Assembly: GCF_000494755.1 (NCBI RefSeq)
Contig: NC_022657.1
Span: forward strand, 62,001 to 126,000
Reading direction: 5' to 3'
Length of the DNA: 64,000 bases
DNA from: Amorphoplanes friuliensis DSM 7358
GTDB lineage: Bacteria; Actinomycetota; Actinomycetes; Mycobacteriales; Micromonosporaceae
Shown here: positions 60,807 through 64,000 of the stretch, in pieces
Numbering within the stretch: position 1 is the first letter of the stretch
Layout of the letters: each line of letters starts with the position of its first letter
Position numbers and translations under genes: made by a program
Notes under the pieces: generated by a model
What the model saw: the letters and a program-made list of their open reading frames with translations, nothing else
Databases searched by the model: none
Told to the model about the DNA's origin: nothing

Positions 60807-61712
60807 ATGGATGCTGTTCTGCCACGCGCGCTGGCCGGGGTTCTGTTGCTGCTCACGCTGGGCGGCTGCTCGGCGCTCGACGGTGTCCGGCGCCCTCCTC
60901 CCGACCGTTCGCCGTCACCGTCCGCGATCGTGCATCAGCCGCACCTGCCGATCGAGTACACAGTGCGGACCGCCTCGGTCGACGTGCCGCACGGGTACGT
61001 CCAGCAGGCGCTCAAGTTTCGGACCGCCACGGTCGGTGTTGCTCTCTTCACCCATTGCGAGCTGCCGAAGCGGCGGGTCGGAAACCACGACGACTGCACC
61101 GCCCGGCTCTTCGTGACCGCGGACGGCGGCTCGACCTGGCTGCCCCGCCGGCACCCCAAGCCGGTTGCGGACAACCACCAGGTCTTTTTCGGTACGGGCG
61201 GCGAGCTGATCCTGCTCGCCGAGCCCCGCCTCTGGTACGTCTCGACCGACGCCGGGCGGACCTTCCGGCACGTCGAGAAGGAACCGCCGCGCTCCACCGC
61301 GGACGATCATCAGGTGGTGGCCCCGGGTGTGCAGGGCCGGATGCTGGTCTCGGCGGACCGTGCGGACATCTGGCTGGTCGAGCAACCGGCGAGCCGGCGC
61401 GAGTTTCCGGAGATCTGGCACCTCGACGGCGGCACGTGGAAGCCGGTGACGGTCGAGGGCCACCCCGCCTCGTACGCGGGCGCGGCGCCGCTCGGCCACG
61501 GGATGCTGATGGTCTCGACCGCCCACGGCGCCGGGATCGTCGCACCGGACATGCCCTGGTCACCGATGATCTGGCCGTCCGGCGGGGGTGTCGAGACGCT
61601 GCTGGACGGCACGCTGCAGGCCCGCGACGACCTGCAGGGTGAGCTGTGGCTCGGCACCGGCGAGGCGGCCGAGCGTGCGTGGGTCAAGCTGAAGGTACTT
61701 CCCCGGAGCTGA
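60807..61712 (+). CDS. Lipoprotein with BNR/sialidase-like repeats, unknown function
   Basis: This 301-residue protein has a lipoprotein signal: hydrophobic [13 protein letters not shown]21 (lipobox L-G-G-C). A Pro/Ser-rich linker is followed by a beta-rich domain with propeller-like phrases: [17 protein letters not shown] and [10 protein letters not shown]. Asp-box-like S-x-D-x-G-x-T-F motifs occur twice, as in BNR/sialidase repeats. Active-site residues of a sialidase are not evident, so a binding or structural role is more likely. The ATG at 60807 follows GGGGG at good spacing. Confidence 0.8.
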   Translation: MDAVLPRALAGVLLLLTLGGCSALDGVRRPPPDRSPSPSAIVHQPHLPIEYTVRTASVDVPHGYVQQALKFRTATVGVALFTHCELPKRRVGNHDDCTARLFVTADGGSTWLPRRHPKPVADNHQVFFGTGGELILLAEPRLWYVSTDAGRTFRHVEKEPPRSTADDHQVVAPGVQGRMLVSADRADIWLVEQPASRREFPEIWHLDGGTWKPVTVEGHPASYAGAAPLGHGMLMVSTAHGAGIVAPDMPWSPMIWPSGGGVETLLDGTLQARDDLQGELWLGTGEAAERAWVKLKVLPRS

Positions 61713-61719
61713 CGCTAGA

Positions 61720-61740
61720 GTTGAGTGGAATACGCTCAAG
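61720..61740. promoter_or_regulatory. HAIR element upstream of clpB
   Basis: GTTGAGT-GGAATAC-GCTCAAG matches HspR consensus CTTGAGT-N7-ACTCAAG with 6/7 in each arm and exact 7-bp spacing. It lies 45 bp before the clpB ATG. Confidence 0.82.
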
Positions 61741-61785
61741 TCTCGGATTGCTGCACTACTGGGAAGATCCGATCCAGGGGAGCTC

Positions 61786-64000
<2,215 letters not shown>

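Overview
The window is a 64 kb stretch of high-GC chromosome from an actinobacterium, most likely in the Micromonosporaceae (Actinoplanes or a close relative; this is an inference from gene content, as no rRNA is present). Supporting signs are the rodA-pbpA-pknA-pknB cell-wall operon beside crgA and a class E sortase, a HspR/HAIR-controlled dnaK-grpE-dnaJ-hspR operon, an EtfD-type iron-sulfur oxidoreductase, a FadE5-type acyl-CoA dehydrogenase, a SigE-family sigma factor, strong GC bias at third codon positions and many apparently leaderless genes. No insertion sequence, prophage, CRISPR array or rRNA operon was seen. One tRNA-Gly(CCC) gene is present.

Layout. 0-6.1 kb (+): the end of the cell elongation/signalling operon rodA-pbpA-pknA-pknB, closed by a bidirectional terminator. 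6.2-11.1 kb (-): pabA-type glutamine amidotransferase, a small membrane protein, a class E sortase with an extremely long disordered N-terminus, and a DUF881 protein, divergent from crgA. 11.7-17 kb: etfD, a GPP34 protein and two DUF21/CBS membrane proteins. 17-28.5 kb is the most accessory-like part: a secreted lectin-fold protein, a sigma factor with its overlapping membrane protein, XRE and NUDIX genes, a RelE/HigB-like toxin broken by one base beside an intact antitoxin, tRNA-Gly, a PPOX-fold protein and dcd around a LexA-like box, secreted proteins, YciI, a decayed phosphotransferase, a phosphoribosyltransferase and a SpoIIE phosphatase. 28.7-36 kb: fadE5-like gene with two operator copies, sixA, an HxlR/SDR pair, a hydrolase, trhA and a thioredoxin-NHL protein. 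36-46.5 kb: a 1292-residue repeat protein, a 45-residue small protein, a three-gene branched-chain/2-oxoacid dehydrogenase operon, and a Ser/Gly repeat protein. 46.5-52.6 kb (-): Uma2 nuclease, a 407-aa unknown and two dynamin-like GTPases. 52.8-57.1 kb (+): dnaK-grpE-dnaJ-hspR. 57-61 kb (-): an unknown with a short upstream ORF, a CPA2 antiporter with its TrkA-C subunit, and an MFS transporter. 60.8-64 kb (+): a lipoprotein and the first 738 codons of clpB.

How it fits together. The most useful regulatory signals read directly from the bases are: (i) HAIR elements at both dnaK and clpB, so the HspR encoded here should control both; (ii) a shared 14-nt palindrome of form TTACT-N4-GGTAA in front of etfD and, twice, in front of the fadE5-like gene, which suggests a fatty-acid beta-oxidation regulon; (iii) a 15/16 match to the actinobacterial SOS box between a PPOX-fold gene and dcd; and (iv) a repeated TANNNT-N6/7-(A/G)TG arrangement at about ten genes, which points to leaderless transcripts. 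Much of the window is ordinary conserved chromosome. The least understood parts are the very long repetitive low-complexity proteins and the dynamin-like GTPase operon.
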